Shown here piece by piece: positions 14,051-25,068 of a stretch of DNA of 64,000 nt. The position numbers and the translations under genes are program-made. The DNA is taken from assembly GCA_019925105.1 (NCBI GenBank), contig JAHGAU010000045.1:107625-171624 (forward strand), given 5' to 3'. This DNA comes from Niebla homalea (Eukaryota; Ascomycota; Lecanoromycetes; Lecanorales; Ramalinaceae). Every line of letters begins with the position of its first letter. Position 1 is the first letter of the stretch. The notes beneath the pieces were generated by a model. That model was not told the origin of the DNA and searched no databases. It saw only the letters and a program-made list of their open reading frames with translations.

Positions 14051-14395
14051 TTGATTGATTGATTGATTTATTTATACTACGGATCTAGCTAAGTTAATTC
14101 CGGCGTTCCTTAATACGCGGCCTTTTGGCCTTCCTGGTAACCGTAAAAACCTGATACTTATAACGTTAAAGCGAAAAAACGGTATTTACTAAACCTTTAC
14201 TTATTACCTTTCAGGGTAAAAAGCATTAACGGTTATTTAAGGGATAACGATCAATTTATATAACTCTTACGTTCCAATTTTATTAAGGAAATCCATAATA
14301 CTACGACCGTGTTATTATAAGGGTTACCCCCGGACCTGCTGCTCTTCCGCATCTTCACCGATTTACCCAGTACCAACATCAGGTTGCACCCTCGA
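14051..14395 (-). mobile_element. 5'-truncated LINE 3' end, partly escaped RIP
   Basis: Starts with four TTGA units at 14,051 and runs as the reverse complement of the LINE 3' end at about 12,000-12,341. From about 14,315 to 14,395 it is unmutated: bases such as CCGGACCTGCTGCTCTTCC correspond to TTAAACTTATTACTTTTTT in the RIPed copy, with only C-to-T and G-to-A differences. It thus shows the LINE sequence before RIP. Confidence 0.7.
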
Positions 14396-14399
14396 ATAA

Positions 14400-14515
14400 G
14401 TAAATATAATATATATAATAAGTAACTATCTAATTATAAAGGTACGTAATATGAATATATGCGTTAAGACTACGGAACAAGGTAAGCCCGCTCCGTTTCA
14501 AGTAATTCTCCCATG
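14400..14515 (-). repeat. Relic LTR related to the LTR at 47,401
   Basis: The segment GGAACAAGGTAAGCCCGCTC near 14,474-14,493 is the reverse complement of part of the 166-bp LTR at 47,401-47,566, and A+T-rich bases to its left also align loosely. No second LTR was seen nearby, so it is probably a diverged solo or truncated LTR. The stretch from 14,515 to 15,400 is mixed composition with nothing recognisable. Confidence 0.45.
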
Positions 14516-15490
14516 GTCCATACCGTAAGAAATCCTTCTCGCTAATAACCCGGTTTTATACATATACAGTTTAATCCTTGCAGTAATCGTAATAATAGAT
14601 TATACTTATTAAACTATTAATAAAACTGAAATACGTTAAAATAAAATATATATGAAACTTCTTTTTAAACTTCTTTGAAACTTCTTAACACCGGAGCCGG
14701 GTAAGTTTTATAATTTTTAATAGTCTAAGAGATAAGGATAAATACAGACGGAATACCAATATAATATAATAAAATTGGTAGTTTAAGTATTAATTTTAAC
14801 AATTATATACTTAAGTAATAAGTTAGGTATAAAAAGTATAGAACTTAAAGGCCTTATTAACGCCTTCGGTCTTAAAAATGGGATAATATTAAGAATATAA
14901 TTGAAGTTTATAATATTGACCATAATATTATTAACGTTATTATAATATCCTCTTTATATATAAGCTTAATACTTCCCACTTATAAAACTGGGTTTATTCT
15001 CAGCAAAACTTTTTTTCAGCATATAAGTACTTTAAGTATACGCGAGCAGATTGAATAGGTTAAACTTATATCTGCCTTCGCTGAGCCTTTAAGCGTTTGC
15101 GAATATCCGGGTTACTCGTAAGTTATAGTAAATACTCGTAAGTTTTTTTACTCAACGTTTTTTAATTAAATTACCCCCTTTAATTACTCCCCCCTTAAGG
15201 ATAAATTACTAGTTTCTAGGGTAACTTTTAATTAAAATAACTGAATCTATAATTAAATTTTAAAAACGTTAAATATTACGGCTTATAAGGGGGGTAACGG
15301 TAATACCCACCATTAAGAAAGCTTAAATAAAAAAAATTGTAATAAATAAAAACCGTTATTTTACCGTTTTAAATATTTTTTACTTTTACTTTTTTTTACC
15401 CGCTCGGGACCGTTTAAAGCATTTATAAGTTTTCTGATTTATTTATGGACAGCTTATAAGCGATTTAAGTGAATAAATGTTATGGCAGTA

Positions 15491-15600
15491 CCTACCCTGG
15501 AGCAAGGGCTCCGGGGTAGGGCTTACCCCTGGGGGTGATCCCCCGGGTAGACTACCTTCTCATATATGGTAATAGCGGCTTACCCCTAAGCGCTATTACC
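15491..15600. repeat. Three consecutive GC-rich hairpins at island border
   Basis: Hairpin 1: CCTACCCTGGAGC (15,491-15,503) pairs with GCTCCGGGGTAGG (15,508-15,520), 12 of 13 bases, 4-base loop. Hairpin 2: TACCCCTGGGGG with CCCCCGGGTA around the loop near 15,536-15,539. Hairpin 3: GGTAATAGCG (15,568-15,577) with CGCTATTACC (15,591-15,600), perfect. All share the ACCCC/GGGGT theme. They may be a foldback element. The rest of 15,400-16,130 holds no gene I recognise; it contains a tRNA-like box A. Confidence 0.5.
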
Positions 15601-16130
15601 TACCCCGGATAGCTACTTTTGTCCATGAGATGGCCGAGTGGTTATCACCCTGATAATAAATTACCTTTATTTTATTCACTCGATCTAAGCAGGTCGCAGA
15701 TTTGCAGATAATAATACCCAATAAAAGTATTATTAATGGGGTATATAAGGCCCTTTTTTCTCCGCTTTCTTCCTTCCTTTTTAATATTATATCTCCTATT
15801 TAAACCATAATTATTAATTTATTACCTCTTAACATATATCCATTGCAGAAGCCTAATACTTTTACTCGTTCCTTATAATCAAAATACCCTGAAGGACTTA
15901 GTCTATAACGTATTAAATATAACGTTACTTCATACGTTATGCTCCGCGATTCCGTTATGAATAATATTTATATAGAGTGATTAGCCGGACTTACGTTGTC
16001 CCGTTTCTTAAACACTTGTCAATCATGCTCCGTACCTATTACAAGATATACCCTCAAGTAATAACACCAATATAAAAACAAAGGAACATTCAACTTCCAC
16101 TTTAGGTTGATTGATTGCAGAACATTCATC

Positions 16131-18811
16131 TTAATTCTGAAATAAAACACCGTATGGTGACAATGATTTATACGTCCGCCTGCCTACAGGATCCTCCAGC
16201 TTTATATCTTGGTTCCTTCCCGCTCCTGGTAAGTTGATGGGAAACTTCGCTCCTGCTGTAAGTTGAGAGTCTTGCCCTAGGTTCCTCGTTTTGGGCTGCA
16301 TCTCGTCCCGCAGAGGTGAGGGGGGCAAATCCCCCTTGGACTGATATAGGGAGAAAGAGTTTCCACCAGTAAATTCCTTTGTGCCTTGCATTTGGTGAGT
16401 TGAGGCGACACCCCCCAAGTCTCTTCTGCTTCCGGTTCGATATTCGATATTGCGCGAGGAGCTCAGATTAGTTTGCCCCGATGACTGGCTTCGGGCACGG
16501 GTCCTTCCGGTACTGGATAAAGTTCTTACTGACTTAGCTGAAATTCGCGGGTCCCATGGGGTTATTGCCGCACTATAGGTGGAGCCGGTGAACGAATCGT
16601 AGTCTTGGATGCCAGTGGGAGGCCTCGTCATCTCTTCGTTGTCTATGGACTCGTCGGTGTCGACCAAGATAACCATCCATACGCCAATGACGTTGTTGGC
16701 TCCTAGCAACGGGGTACAATGGATCCAACAGAGTCTGTCCTCTTCTCCGTTTCCGCATTGCCATACAACCTTTGCAGTCACCTTCCTACCAACCTCAAGA
16801 GCATTCGCAAGGTGCTGACGGACTCGAGCGGTTCCCCCAATCAAGCTTGTAAGCGGTCTTTGTGTAACCCCATCAGCCTCTAAATCTGAGGAGGCGAACA
16901 GGACCCGTAGAGAAGGGTACGGTCTGACAAGCAGATACTGGCCCATCATCAGAGTTAATACAATATTGAAGTATAAGGGAGACTGACATTTTGATAAAAC
17001 CCTAGATAAGCGGGTACAGCGCTAGGTTCAGCAACAATGTTTGACTGTCCCGAACGACCCCTGGTCATACTAGACCCTGGGTTTCCCCTCATCTGCTTTC
17101 TTGTTGTGAAGCTGTTGAGGACGTTTGCTCTTCTCTGGTATAGCATTGCCAACCACTGAAGCTCCTGGAGATCAAAAGCTTCCCCCAGCTTCTCAAAGGC
17201 ATCTATGCGATGGCCTCCCGCTGTTTCCGTGCTCTCAATGCCCTTTGACGGGCGGCTTGATAGCGCAGGATATAGGAACGAGCGTAGAGTCGGAAATCCA
17301 CGACACCTAAACAGTTGTGATGTTATATCTAGTTGCGCACCAAGCTGGCTCCAATTAGTCACACATGTATTGTCAGTGATTGAGGGAGGCCTACATAATA
17401 CCTGAGTCTCTTTGATTGATCGTGAAGAGGCACACACATGATGAGGTTGAAGAATGGCGATCCATCTTTCCGACTGCTTTAGTTAGCTACTAGATATTCT
17501 CAAAAGACAAAAGCCAGTGCAGAAAATGAAGTATTGCTCCCTAGGGAGATCAAGCGTGCCTGCACGATTAATGGAAGACATGCCTCCAGAGACCCGCGTC
17601 ACACTGCGTCCTGGCTGTAGACATAGCTGAATAGGTCTATACAAATTGCCCTAAATTATTTGAGCGCCAGGGGAATCACACAATCGCCGTTGGTAAAAAG
17701 TCACCCTTTGCCCTGAAAACTTACTAATTCAAAAGCACCTCACAATGCTCCTCGTGCTTCTCCAGGGAATCTCTGAAGCCGCGAGTCTCTGTCGAGCGAG
17801 ATTTGGTGCCTTGGAGCATTCGACAATTTCGACCAAGGACATCCCTCCGGCTATAGCCCGTCATCTGCTGGAAGTCATCGGAGGTGAAAACGAGAGGATT
17901 GTCCGGGCGAGCGGGATCTGACAGCACGAATACCTCGGCCAGACCGTCCGCAATGTCTGATGTGGTTGAATTCTCTTTTCCAGTGACTCGATCGGCAAGC
18001 GCAGCGGAGACCATTTTGGCGTAGACGTCGGCAATGAATGCTCGAAAGTCTCCAGGGATCAGGGAATCCAAGAGTCTGTCAATCTTGTCTTGGATTACCC
18101 ATGGCATGGCAACACAACTATCCCTGGGAATGTCTCCATCGTCGCCAACGGCTTGCACTCCAGCCATAACAGCATCCGCATATTCAACACTTCTGAGGGC
18201 TTTCTTGAGAGTGATGTAGGAAGACAACAGAGAAGCTGATTCAGGTCGCCTCAAGCTTAAGAACGATGCAAAAGCATGGAATAAATTATGGTCCTCAAGA
18301 ACCAGCCGTAAATGCTGCGTAGAGAAGAGGAAGTCGGAGAGCTTGTGTAATGATGTTGCATCCTCGTCATCTTCACCATTCTTTCCAGGCTCGCAGAGAG
18401 ATGACTTTTTCGATCGGCCTCCTCCAGCAAGACCTGAGCCCTGTCCCTCGTCTCCAGCAGCGTCATCAGACTTTGAAGCCACTTGGGCATCATCATCCTG
18501 TTCTTCAATCGGAGGCAGCTGAAGGGAAGAAGGCACGGTATCGGGGATGTAATCGGGCGAGGTAAGAGACGTCTCGGCGCGATTGTCGGCTATCTGTCTG
18601 GACAAGGATCGGTCATCAGCATCAGTAAAATATATTGCAAGCGCGAGTAGATGTACTTGTTTCGTCGCGGCTGTTGCACATGATTATAAAAGTCGTATCT
18701 CGCTGGATCGAAGCCGTCATCTGCATTGAGGCCATAGTCCGCTCGTGGAGAAGTTGGTGAGAGTGGATATTCAGTGTCGGAATCAACTCCATCATCCGGG
18801 TCTCGTGCCAT
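16131..18811 (-). CDS. LOV-PAS photoreceptor-like protein
   Basis: Predicted blue-light sensor of 756 residues, spliced as 18811-18657, 18597-17725, 17473-17395, 17344-16988, 16937-16131 (all phases agree; introns 59, 251, 50 and 50 bp). Residues 1-130 are acidic and disordered. Residues about 135-260 form a helical region starting LSDFLFSTQHLRLVLED. A LOV domain spans about 270-375 with GRNCRMLQG (flavin-adduct Cys about 310; Met replaces the usual Phe), YRKDGSPFFNL and LGAQLDI. A PAS-like domain begins at residue 489 (YLLVRPYPSLRVLF, then WIHCTPLLG and IGVWMVILVD). A long Ser/Gly-rich tail ends SPYGVLFQN. The family is known from fungi as PAS/LOV proteins of uncertain output. It is divergent from the RGS-LOV gene at 19,691. 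First exon and first intron are the least certain parts. Confidence 0.88.
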
Positions 18812-19690
18812 TTACACGTGTGAAAAAGGACATCAAGGTTCTATTTCTAGACGTTCAGAGTTGAGACAACACAGCGACCCAACGTGCGCGCAAATTCAGA
18901 CCCAACGGCAAATGGAGTATATGCTTCATAAAGACATTCAAAGCACTGAACAGGACAATCATTATTGCAACATGCGCAGGCCCGAGAAATGGAAATTGTC
19001 ACAACCTTTGTTAGCAGAGTCAAGCGCCCTAGGCCACTTTACTACTACCACTGGTCCACGGTAATTGACTTAGGTCGTTAGGAGGATCCGCTAGAATGGT
19101 ACATGGGTGGGTGAATGTTTAGTATCGGCAGCTATCATTCACTGCATCTTCACTAGCGACGAGAGCCAATTGGGTGAACGAGTCTCCGATATATTACCAC
19201 GGTTCAAGTCCGATCAATCAATATGATTCGCGGACATCACGCTGCAATTTCGACTTCTCCAATAGCCGGCCTAGAAAATGGGCATCACCTATCACTCTGA
19301 TGATTTTGCGTGATGGGATTAATATTATTAGTTTATGACTAGTGGAGAGCAGAGTGTTCGTTAATCGCAAGATTAGCGGGTGATCCTGCCCCCACCACCC
19401 CCCCCGCCCCCTAACACACACAAGATTAGCCCCCAGTCCATTGGTCCTTTTGCGCCTGCAGAAGTCTGTAATGATGTAAATCAGTCAAAGGCATTTTTTG
19501 CAAATGACCTCCCACCTCAAGCTAGCCGTGAGCTCCTCCCCAACTTTCGTGCATTCTGTTGTGATGGATCACCACAAATCGCACAGGGTGAATGTCACTC
19601 TCTAGTACCCTTTGCGATCTCCCAAGCAGCTCGTTTTTGCAACGTCCACACATTCGATATTGCGTCTCCTGTACACAAATAGCTTTGCGA
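18812..19690. promoter_or_regulatory. Shared intergenic region of the two LOV genes
   Basis: 879 bp between two divergent start codons, so it must hold both promoters. It contains a C-rich tract on plus near 19,388-19,412 and a GATCAATC motif near 19,212; GATC-type motifs are bound by White Collar complexes in Neurospora, but this match is weak. Open frames inside are short and unconvincing. Confidence 0.5.
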
Positions 19691-21884
19691 ATGGCCGCCC
19701 AAGGTAAAGGGCTGGTCCCCAATGGACACGCAAACACCCCCGAACAGCTCTCACCTCAATCGCGGGGCAACGTGCAAGAACGCTCTCAGGGTTCATCCTT
19801 TAGTAACGGCAGTGATACTCGAGAATATAACGCGCCCCCCTCATCGTTCTCCATCCCAAAGCAAAGCGGATCAACCGAGAGGGCCCCCGATGGCTTGGCC
19901 GACTTCTTCAGGTCAGTCATCGATGATAAGGTCCGTTCATGCTGGCTGACGTAAATAGTCCTGAGGTCTTTCAGGTTGTCTTACATAACCCAACCACGGC
20001 CCACCGACTCCTGAAATTCAGCCAAGCGAGGATGTGTGGCGAGAACATGGAGTTCTTGGAAAAGGTGCGCAACGCTCGAGTCCCTTCTGCCTTGAATATG
20101 AAGATACACACACGCGCCTAGGTTGGCGGCTTCGACACGCAGCCTGCGTGTGGGCTAGCAGCTCTCCGTTGAAAAGGAGTACGAAGCTTCTTGGTTCCTC
20201 TTCGTGTGGATAGATGCACATTGCGTGCCATGTTCAACTTGGTCTAACGGATACCATCGCGCACGCAGGTGGATCGCTACAACGCGTTGCTTGACGAGGT
20301 CACAACTATCATGACCGAAATACATCAATCATATACCTCGAATGAAGCGCCCAAGCAGCTCGGCGTCAACGTGAACATTCTTCGTCGTATCAATGCCGAG
20401 ATCAAGGAGCGTACCGCTTCGACGCTGCCCGCAATGGAAGTCGTCTTCTCCGATGCCCAATCTGAGGTCGAGGGTCTACTCAGAAGTGCCGTATACCCTC
20501 GCTTTGTAAAATATCAGATGACGAATAGCGCCTCAAAGGCTTTATCAACCGATCGTGAAAAGTATCAAGGTCTTGGTGACTGCTTTTGCCTGACGGATCC
20601 AAAGTAAGAAAGGCCCCGTTCGTGGCATCGATCGTGCTCGGCTGCTCCTGTGATCTCTTGCTAACATGCCGAGTTTAGCAAAGCCGATAATCCTATAGTG
20701 TATGCGTCAGATGGTATGAACCCTTGGGCTCTCACCTCCGTCTCTTCTAATCCGTGCATCATGTACCTTGGGAGGATCTTGAGATTGGGAGCACAGCTTA
20801 CCAGGAATTTCTGCAGGTTTTGTTAGTGTGACTGGATATTCCAGAACAGAAATCGGTAAGTCGACAGACACCCCTAGGAGCCTCCTCTCTTGCTTCTTCT
20901 TGTCTGGCTGTTGCTCGACATATCCAAAGTTCGGATGGTGTCCAAGGTCATCGATATTTCCACCCACCTTGCATGTCATTCCATGGCTGATTCGTCCAGT
21001 ACCAAGGAATTGCAGGTTTTTGCAGGGTAACTACACTGACCGAAGTGCGACGAAACGGTTGAGGGCTTCAATTGAATCGAGAGAGGAAACGGTGGAGCTA
21101 TTGCTAAATTACAGGAAGAATGGGGAACCATTTTGGAACCTACTCTACGTCGGTAGGTTCGATGTCAGCCTTCAGCGAATTCGTAATGACTGAATGATGG
21201 CACACAGCACCATTGTACGATGCCAAGGGCAAACTTACGTTCTTCATTGGAGGCCAAATCAATTGCTCAACCACTATCCGGAGCAATACTGACGTGCTTC
21301 GGATCCTCTCTATGTCGGATGACGCAGAAGATGATCGAGACACCGTGAGCGATATCCAACCGCCCAAAAGTACGAAGCGTGCCCTTTTCGGCTTTTCAAG
21401 GAAGGAGTCCACGCCCCAAGTGCCTCAAAGTACCAAAAATGTAGAAGTGCGTGAGGCGGGGATGGAACCGGCGCTGCTGAAGCAAATCGAGAAGATGAAC
21501 TTTAGGTCTCAAATGGAGCTATTCTATACGGCCTATTCCAAATACCTGATTATCAAATATGACAGCTTCAATATCCAACACTATTCCCAGGGCGTCGTGG
21601 ATCTCCTCGGCATTAGCAACAAATCTGGCCACGAATTTGTTGGCAACAATATCTTCAAGTTTCTTGCTCAACATACGACAGCGTTGCCCAGGGAGTTCAA
21701 GTCCAAGGTACAATACGCCTTAAAGCACGGGCAAGCAATCTCTGCCAGCATCAACCTCTTTACCCTGCGATCGATTACCAAGAAGAGGGATGATAAATTT
21801 TTCACTCACTGGACGCCGACCAAGGATGAAAATGGACAGGTCAGATATGTCGTCGTCACTTTGAGCTCTTCGCTTTATGAGTAA
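19691..21884 (+). CDS. RGS-LOV photoreceptor (BcLOV4-like)
   Basis: Predicted membrane-recruited blue-light receptor of 521 residues. Exons: 19691-19911, 19959-20064, 20269-20603, 20679-20713, 20817-20855, 21000-21152, 21208-21884; phases close exactly. An RGS-like domain lies at about 68-205 (VFQVVLHNPTTAHRLLKF, GENMEFLEKVDRYN, YPRFVKYQM). A LOV domain lies at about 213-318: CFCLTDPNKADNPIVYASDG, PRNCRFLQG with adduct Cys about 250, NYRKNGEPFWNLLYVAPL and FFIGGQINCS. A C-terminal PAS-like part (AYSKYLIIKYDSF to VVVTLSSSLYE) follows a basic linker. RGS domains accelerate GTP hydrolysis by G-alpha; in the Botrytis homologue BcLOV4 light drives membrane binding. An in-frame ATG at 19,592 is an alternative start. 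Confidence 0.92.
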
Positions 21885-22235
21885 TGGGACAGGGTATAGC
21901 TCCATGTACATCATCACTTCATAGCACGGGGAAGGGCGCCTTCAACACTGATTGGATTGTCTATGGTTTTCACAAACAGCCCCGTCAAGTGTAACGGAGC
22001 CACATGTACAGATTATATCTGCAATGCTTGCTGCAAATGTAGGCCTGTCTCGGGCCGTTACAAAAACGCTCCAATATTACCACGTTGTTTAATACGCCAC
22101 TATAGTACAACTTATCTTACCATATCTTATCGCTGACGTGGCTGATATATTGGACGTTTGCAATTTGCTCAACGATGCTAATGATGTTGAGCATGTACAT
22201 TGTGGTACGATTTTCTCATAGAGAGTCCTCTGGTC
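21885..22235. other. Intergenic, RGS-LOV 3' to b5-like gene
   Basis: 351 bp of ordinary composition holding the RGS-LOV 3' end and the next gene's promoter. No distinct element was seen. Confidence 0.4.
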
Positions 22236-22754
22236 ATGGCAGAGGTCGACCAAGCCGAGAAACCAAAAGAACGATTCGCTCCAAAAAATCCCCCCAAGCT
22301 TGAACCTCCGAAGAATGATCTAATCAGTGTCAAGGAGCTTTCACAATGTGACGGTATGCAGAGTTGACTGCTCGGGTACACCTTCTACTCCTTGCCGCTA
22401 AATTTCGCGTGCAGGTACTCATGAGGGTCGACCTACCTGGGTGGCCATAATGGGCACTGTGTTCGACGTCACGGGCAACAGGTCGTATGCTCCGGGTGCG
22501 GGTTATCACTGTATGTTGGAGTCCACTATTCTCAGATATCTTCGATGGCTAAGGACATGGATTTACCATCAGTATTTGCCGGCAAGGACGCCTCGAGAGC
22601 GCTGGCCAAGACGTCTTTGAGAGAGGAGGATTGCAGCTCGCGCTGGGAGGATCTAGAGGAAAAGGAAAAGGGCACACTCATGGATTGGTTCACCTTCTTC
22701 AGCAAGAGATACAATATTGTAGGCAAGGTCAAAGGCGAGTCAATGGATAATTAG
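22236..22754 (+). CDS. Cytochrome b5-like heme/steroid-binding protein (Dap1/MAPR type)
   Basis: 131 residues from exons 22236-22353, 22415-22510 and 22573-22754 (introns of 61 and 62 bp; phases agree). The b5-like fold is seen as LISVKELSQCDGTHEGRPTW, VAIMGTVFDVTGN, the heme-side tyrosine in RSYAPGAGYHLFAGKDASRA, and a final WFTFFSKRYNIVGKV. This order matches membrane-associated progesterone receptor/Dap1 proteins, which bind heme and support cytochrome P450 sterol enzymes. Unlike typical family members it has no N-terminal membrane segment; the N terminus is proline- and lysine-rich, so it is probably soluble. It converges on NOP4 with only 58 bp between stops, so transcripts may overlap. 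Confidence 0.85.
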
Positions 22755-22812
22755 CCTGTGCGTTCTTCGGAATCAAGAGCGTTTTGATAGGAGTGCTGTG
22801 AGTATAGCCGCT

Positions 22813-25068
22813 TCAGCCTCTCTTCTTCAATCTCCGAATATTCCTCTTCTTTCCGATAATCCGTTGTCTCTGAGCAGCCTTCTCAGCCTCACCCGGTATC
22901 GGCTTCAGCTCAACACTCAGCTCCTCTTCTGGTACATTATCAGGCTTTGCTTGTGTTGGTCGCGACCTTTTCTCGCCTTTCCTTGTCTTTGCCATTAGCT
23001 GATTTGTGGTCCATTGTTTGTTGCAACCTGGCACCCCTACTCTTGCCCTTTGCTCTGACACAAGCTTTGATCTTTGGCGAGCCTTGCTCTCGTTCTGCTG
23101 TCGTCGTGAAACCACCTGCGCATTTTCTATTGCGAATTCCACAACAAGCCGTTTCTTCCGGATATCGCCAAGTGGTGTAGAGGGTGACGCATCGGACGCA
23201 ATAGTACGTGGATCTACAGCGTGGCCGTTCAGCCATCGGAGACCCATCAGAGCCCACCGGTGAGATGAATATTCAATGAAGCCGTAACCCCTACTGCGTC
23301 CTGCCCCACTGTCCTCAGTAACCTTGCCTCCATCTCGTCCTTCGAAGACAACCTTTGCCTGCTTCACTATGCCTTTACCCTTGACTTTGCGTTCCTTCTC
23401 AGCTTTCTTCATTTCTTGCCCGCCACGTGTGCACTCCTCTTTTGAAAGCTGCCTTCTCCCACCGCTGCGCACTTCTTGAGCAAAACCAACCACGGCCTGT
23501 CTTGCTAGCAACTTCAGTCTCTTGGAGTCAACGCTTCGTGGCAAGTTTCGGATGGAAAGACGAGTCAGGCTCAGATGAAGCGCAGGGTTGCTCCGAATCA
23601 AGGCCTGCCTCTGCTTTGCACTCTCCTCGCGTAATCTGACCTCGGACTGGGGCAGATTTACGAGGTGTGGATTGTCGGACGATATATTGCCTTCTGACAG
23701 CAAATATAAACGCCTCCTATCGCGATCTCGGGTCTCGCGCATGTCACCGTTGTTATTGGCGAGACGGGTAGCTTCTGCGCGGTCGACCGCCCGAGTAACA
23801 TGAAGGACACGACCATCAAGAGTAAATAAACCCTCGGCGTCGGCGCTAAGGTTTTCAAGCACAGACTTCCTGGAGACCAAGATCGATTGACCCCGAGCTC
23901 CGTGAGTATGAGATGCTTGAAGAGATTGCGGTCGCGGGGCGTTACGAAGACACGAATCGGCGTCTTCTAGGCTGTAGAAGGACACAAATCCTGTCCCCTT
24001 CGATCGCTCTGTGGCCGGGTCCAGAACGACTCGAGCATAACGAACAGATCCAAAAGCAGCAAAATGAGAGGACAGAGCTTCATCGTTTGCAGTGAATGGG
24101 AGATTACGGACGAATAAAGTAGCATCGGGACGGTCGTCACTGATCAACGAGAAATTCTGTAATCGGGACTCGTTTTTGTGTTCGTTGGCATCGTCTTCCT
24201 CACTGGCTCCATGCGTATCGTCAGACCCAACGGATGCTGCAGATTCTTCCGCGACTTCCGTAGGTGGGAGGATGGCCTCTCCATCTTCTGACTTGATACT
24301 TCCATTCGCGTCATGTACGGGTGTGTCCCGCTCCAATGTGTCCCAGATGCTCTTCTTGACGGCCCAATCAACAGCAATGAGTCTTCCATCAATCTCTTTC
24401 CCATTCATATCTTTGAGCGCCTTTTCAGCATTTTGACGTCCCCTCAATAGCACAAAGCCAAAACCAGAAGAAAAGCCTTGACGCTTGCTTGGTATGTTGA
24501 CATGTTTGATCTTTCCATAGGACATGAATAGCTTGCCGAGTTGGTCCTCGGTCCTTATGGACCAAGGAAGGTTTCTTACAATCAATCTTGGTGCTGTTTG
24601 AGCTGTTTGTGACCGGGAGGTCCGGCCCACATGATTTGGCAAGCTCGTTGGAGGGTCTCCTCCTCTCCGATGTCTTGGCTGCGCAAGCTCAAGGTTGATG
24701 TTACGACCTTCAAGCTTGGCACCTTGTAGAGTCTGGTGAGCGCTTTGAGCATCGTCCATATCAGCAAAGGTCACAAAACCAAAGCCTCTACTCTTCTTGG
24801 TCGTTGGGTCAACAACCACGGTAGCGTGTTTCAACGGATAGGAATGAGAGAAAAAGTTCGCCAATTCATCGGACGTCAGTGATTCTGGAAGGCACCTGAC
24901 GAAAAGTGTCGCTCGATTTCTTACTTTACCACCTTCGCCATCTGCATCAGTATTGCTGTCATTGTGATCCGATGGGCGAGCCTGCTGCTCATCAAGGTCC
25001 TCAGAACCATCCAGAGTCACTTGGGCTTTACCCTGCTCTGTCAAGCGTCTTCGTTTTAGTCGAGGCAT
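22813..25068 (-). CDS. NOP4: Nucleolar RNA-binding protein Nop4 (RBM28-like)
   Basis: Single-exon gene of 751 residues. Four RNA recognition motifs are visible: about 53-130 (ATLFVRCLP ... RGFGFVTF), about 160-238 (RLIVRNLPWS ... SGFGFVLL), about 316-375 (ATLFVRNLPF ... GTGFVSF) and a divergent one at about 505-655 (LSIRNLPRSV ... SRGYGFIEY). An acidic linker separates RRM2 and RRM3. The C terminus is very basic (KKRNIRRLKKRG), typical of nucleolar proteins. Nop4/RBM28 is needed for pre-rRNA processing and 60S subunit assembly. The start is a clear ATG with basic MPRLKRRRL. Length is close to that of Nop4 proteins. Confidence 0.93.
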   Translation of the reverse strand: MPRLKRRRLTEQGKAQVTLDGSEDLDEQQARPSDHNDSNTDADGEGGKVRNRATLFVRCLPESLTSDELANFFSHSYPLKHATVVVDPTTKKSRGFGFVTFADMDDAQSAHQTLQGAKLEGRNINLELAQPRHRRGGDPPTSLPNHVGRTSRSQTAQTAPRLIVRNLPWSIRTEDQLGKLFMSYGKIKHVNIPSKRQGFSSGFGFVLLRGRQNAEKALKDMNGKEIDGRLIAVDWAVKKSIWDTLERDTPVHDANGSIKSEDGEAILPPTEVAEESAASVGSDDTHGASEEDDANEHKNESRLQNFSLISDDRPDATLFVRNLPFTANDEALSSHFAAFGSVRYARVVLDPATERSKGTGFVSFYSLEDADSCLRNAPRPQSLQASHTHGARGQSILVSRKSVLENLSADAEGLFTLDGRVLHVTRAVDRAEATRLANNNGDMRETRDRDRRRLYLLSEGNISSDNPHLVNLPQSEVRLREESAKQRQALIRSNPALHLSLTRLSIRNLPRSVDSKRLKLLARQAVVGFAQEVRSGGRRQLSKEECTRGGQEMKKAEKERKVKGKGIVKQAKVVFEGRDGGKVTEDSGAGRSRGYGFIEYSSHRWALMGLRWLNGHAVDPRTIASDASPSTPLGDIRKKRLVVEFAIENAQVVSRRQQNESKARQRSKLVSEQRARVGVPGCNKQWTTNQLMAKTRKGEKRSRPTQAKPDNVPEEELSVELKPIPGEAEKAAQRQRIIGKKRNIRRLKKRG

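Noticed and set aside
1..15400. Functional genes or effector genes hidden in the A+T-rich block
   Set aside because: No open frame with family resemblance or codon structure; all recognisable motifs belong to RIP-inactivated transposons.
15625..15705. tRNA-like sequence with a box A (TGGCCGAGTGG) at the island edge
   Set aside because: No proper box B follows (GCAGATTTGCA in place of GGTTCGAATCC), and stems do not close; at most a relic.
16955..17437. Separate 160-codon gene on minus
   Set aside because: It is exon 4 of the LOV-PAS gene read with two introns; splicing joins GAQLDI to the LOV domain.
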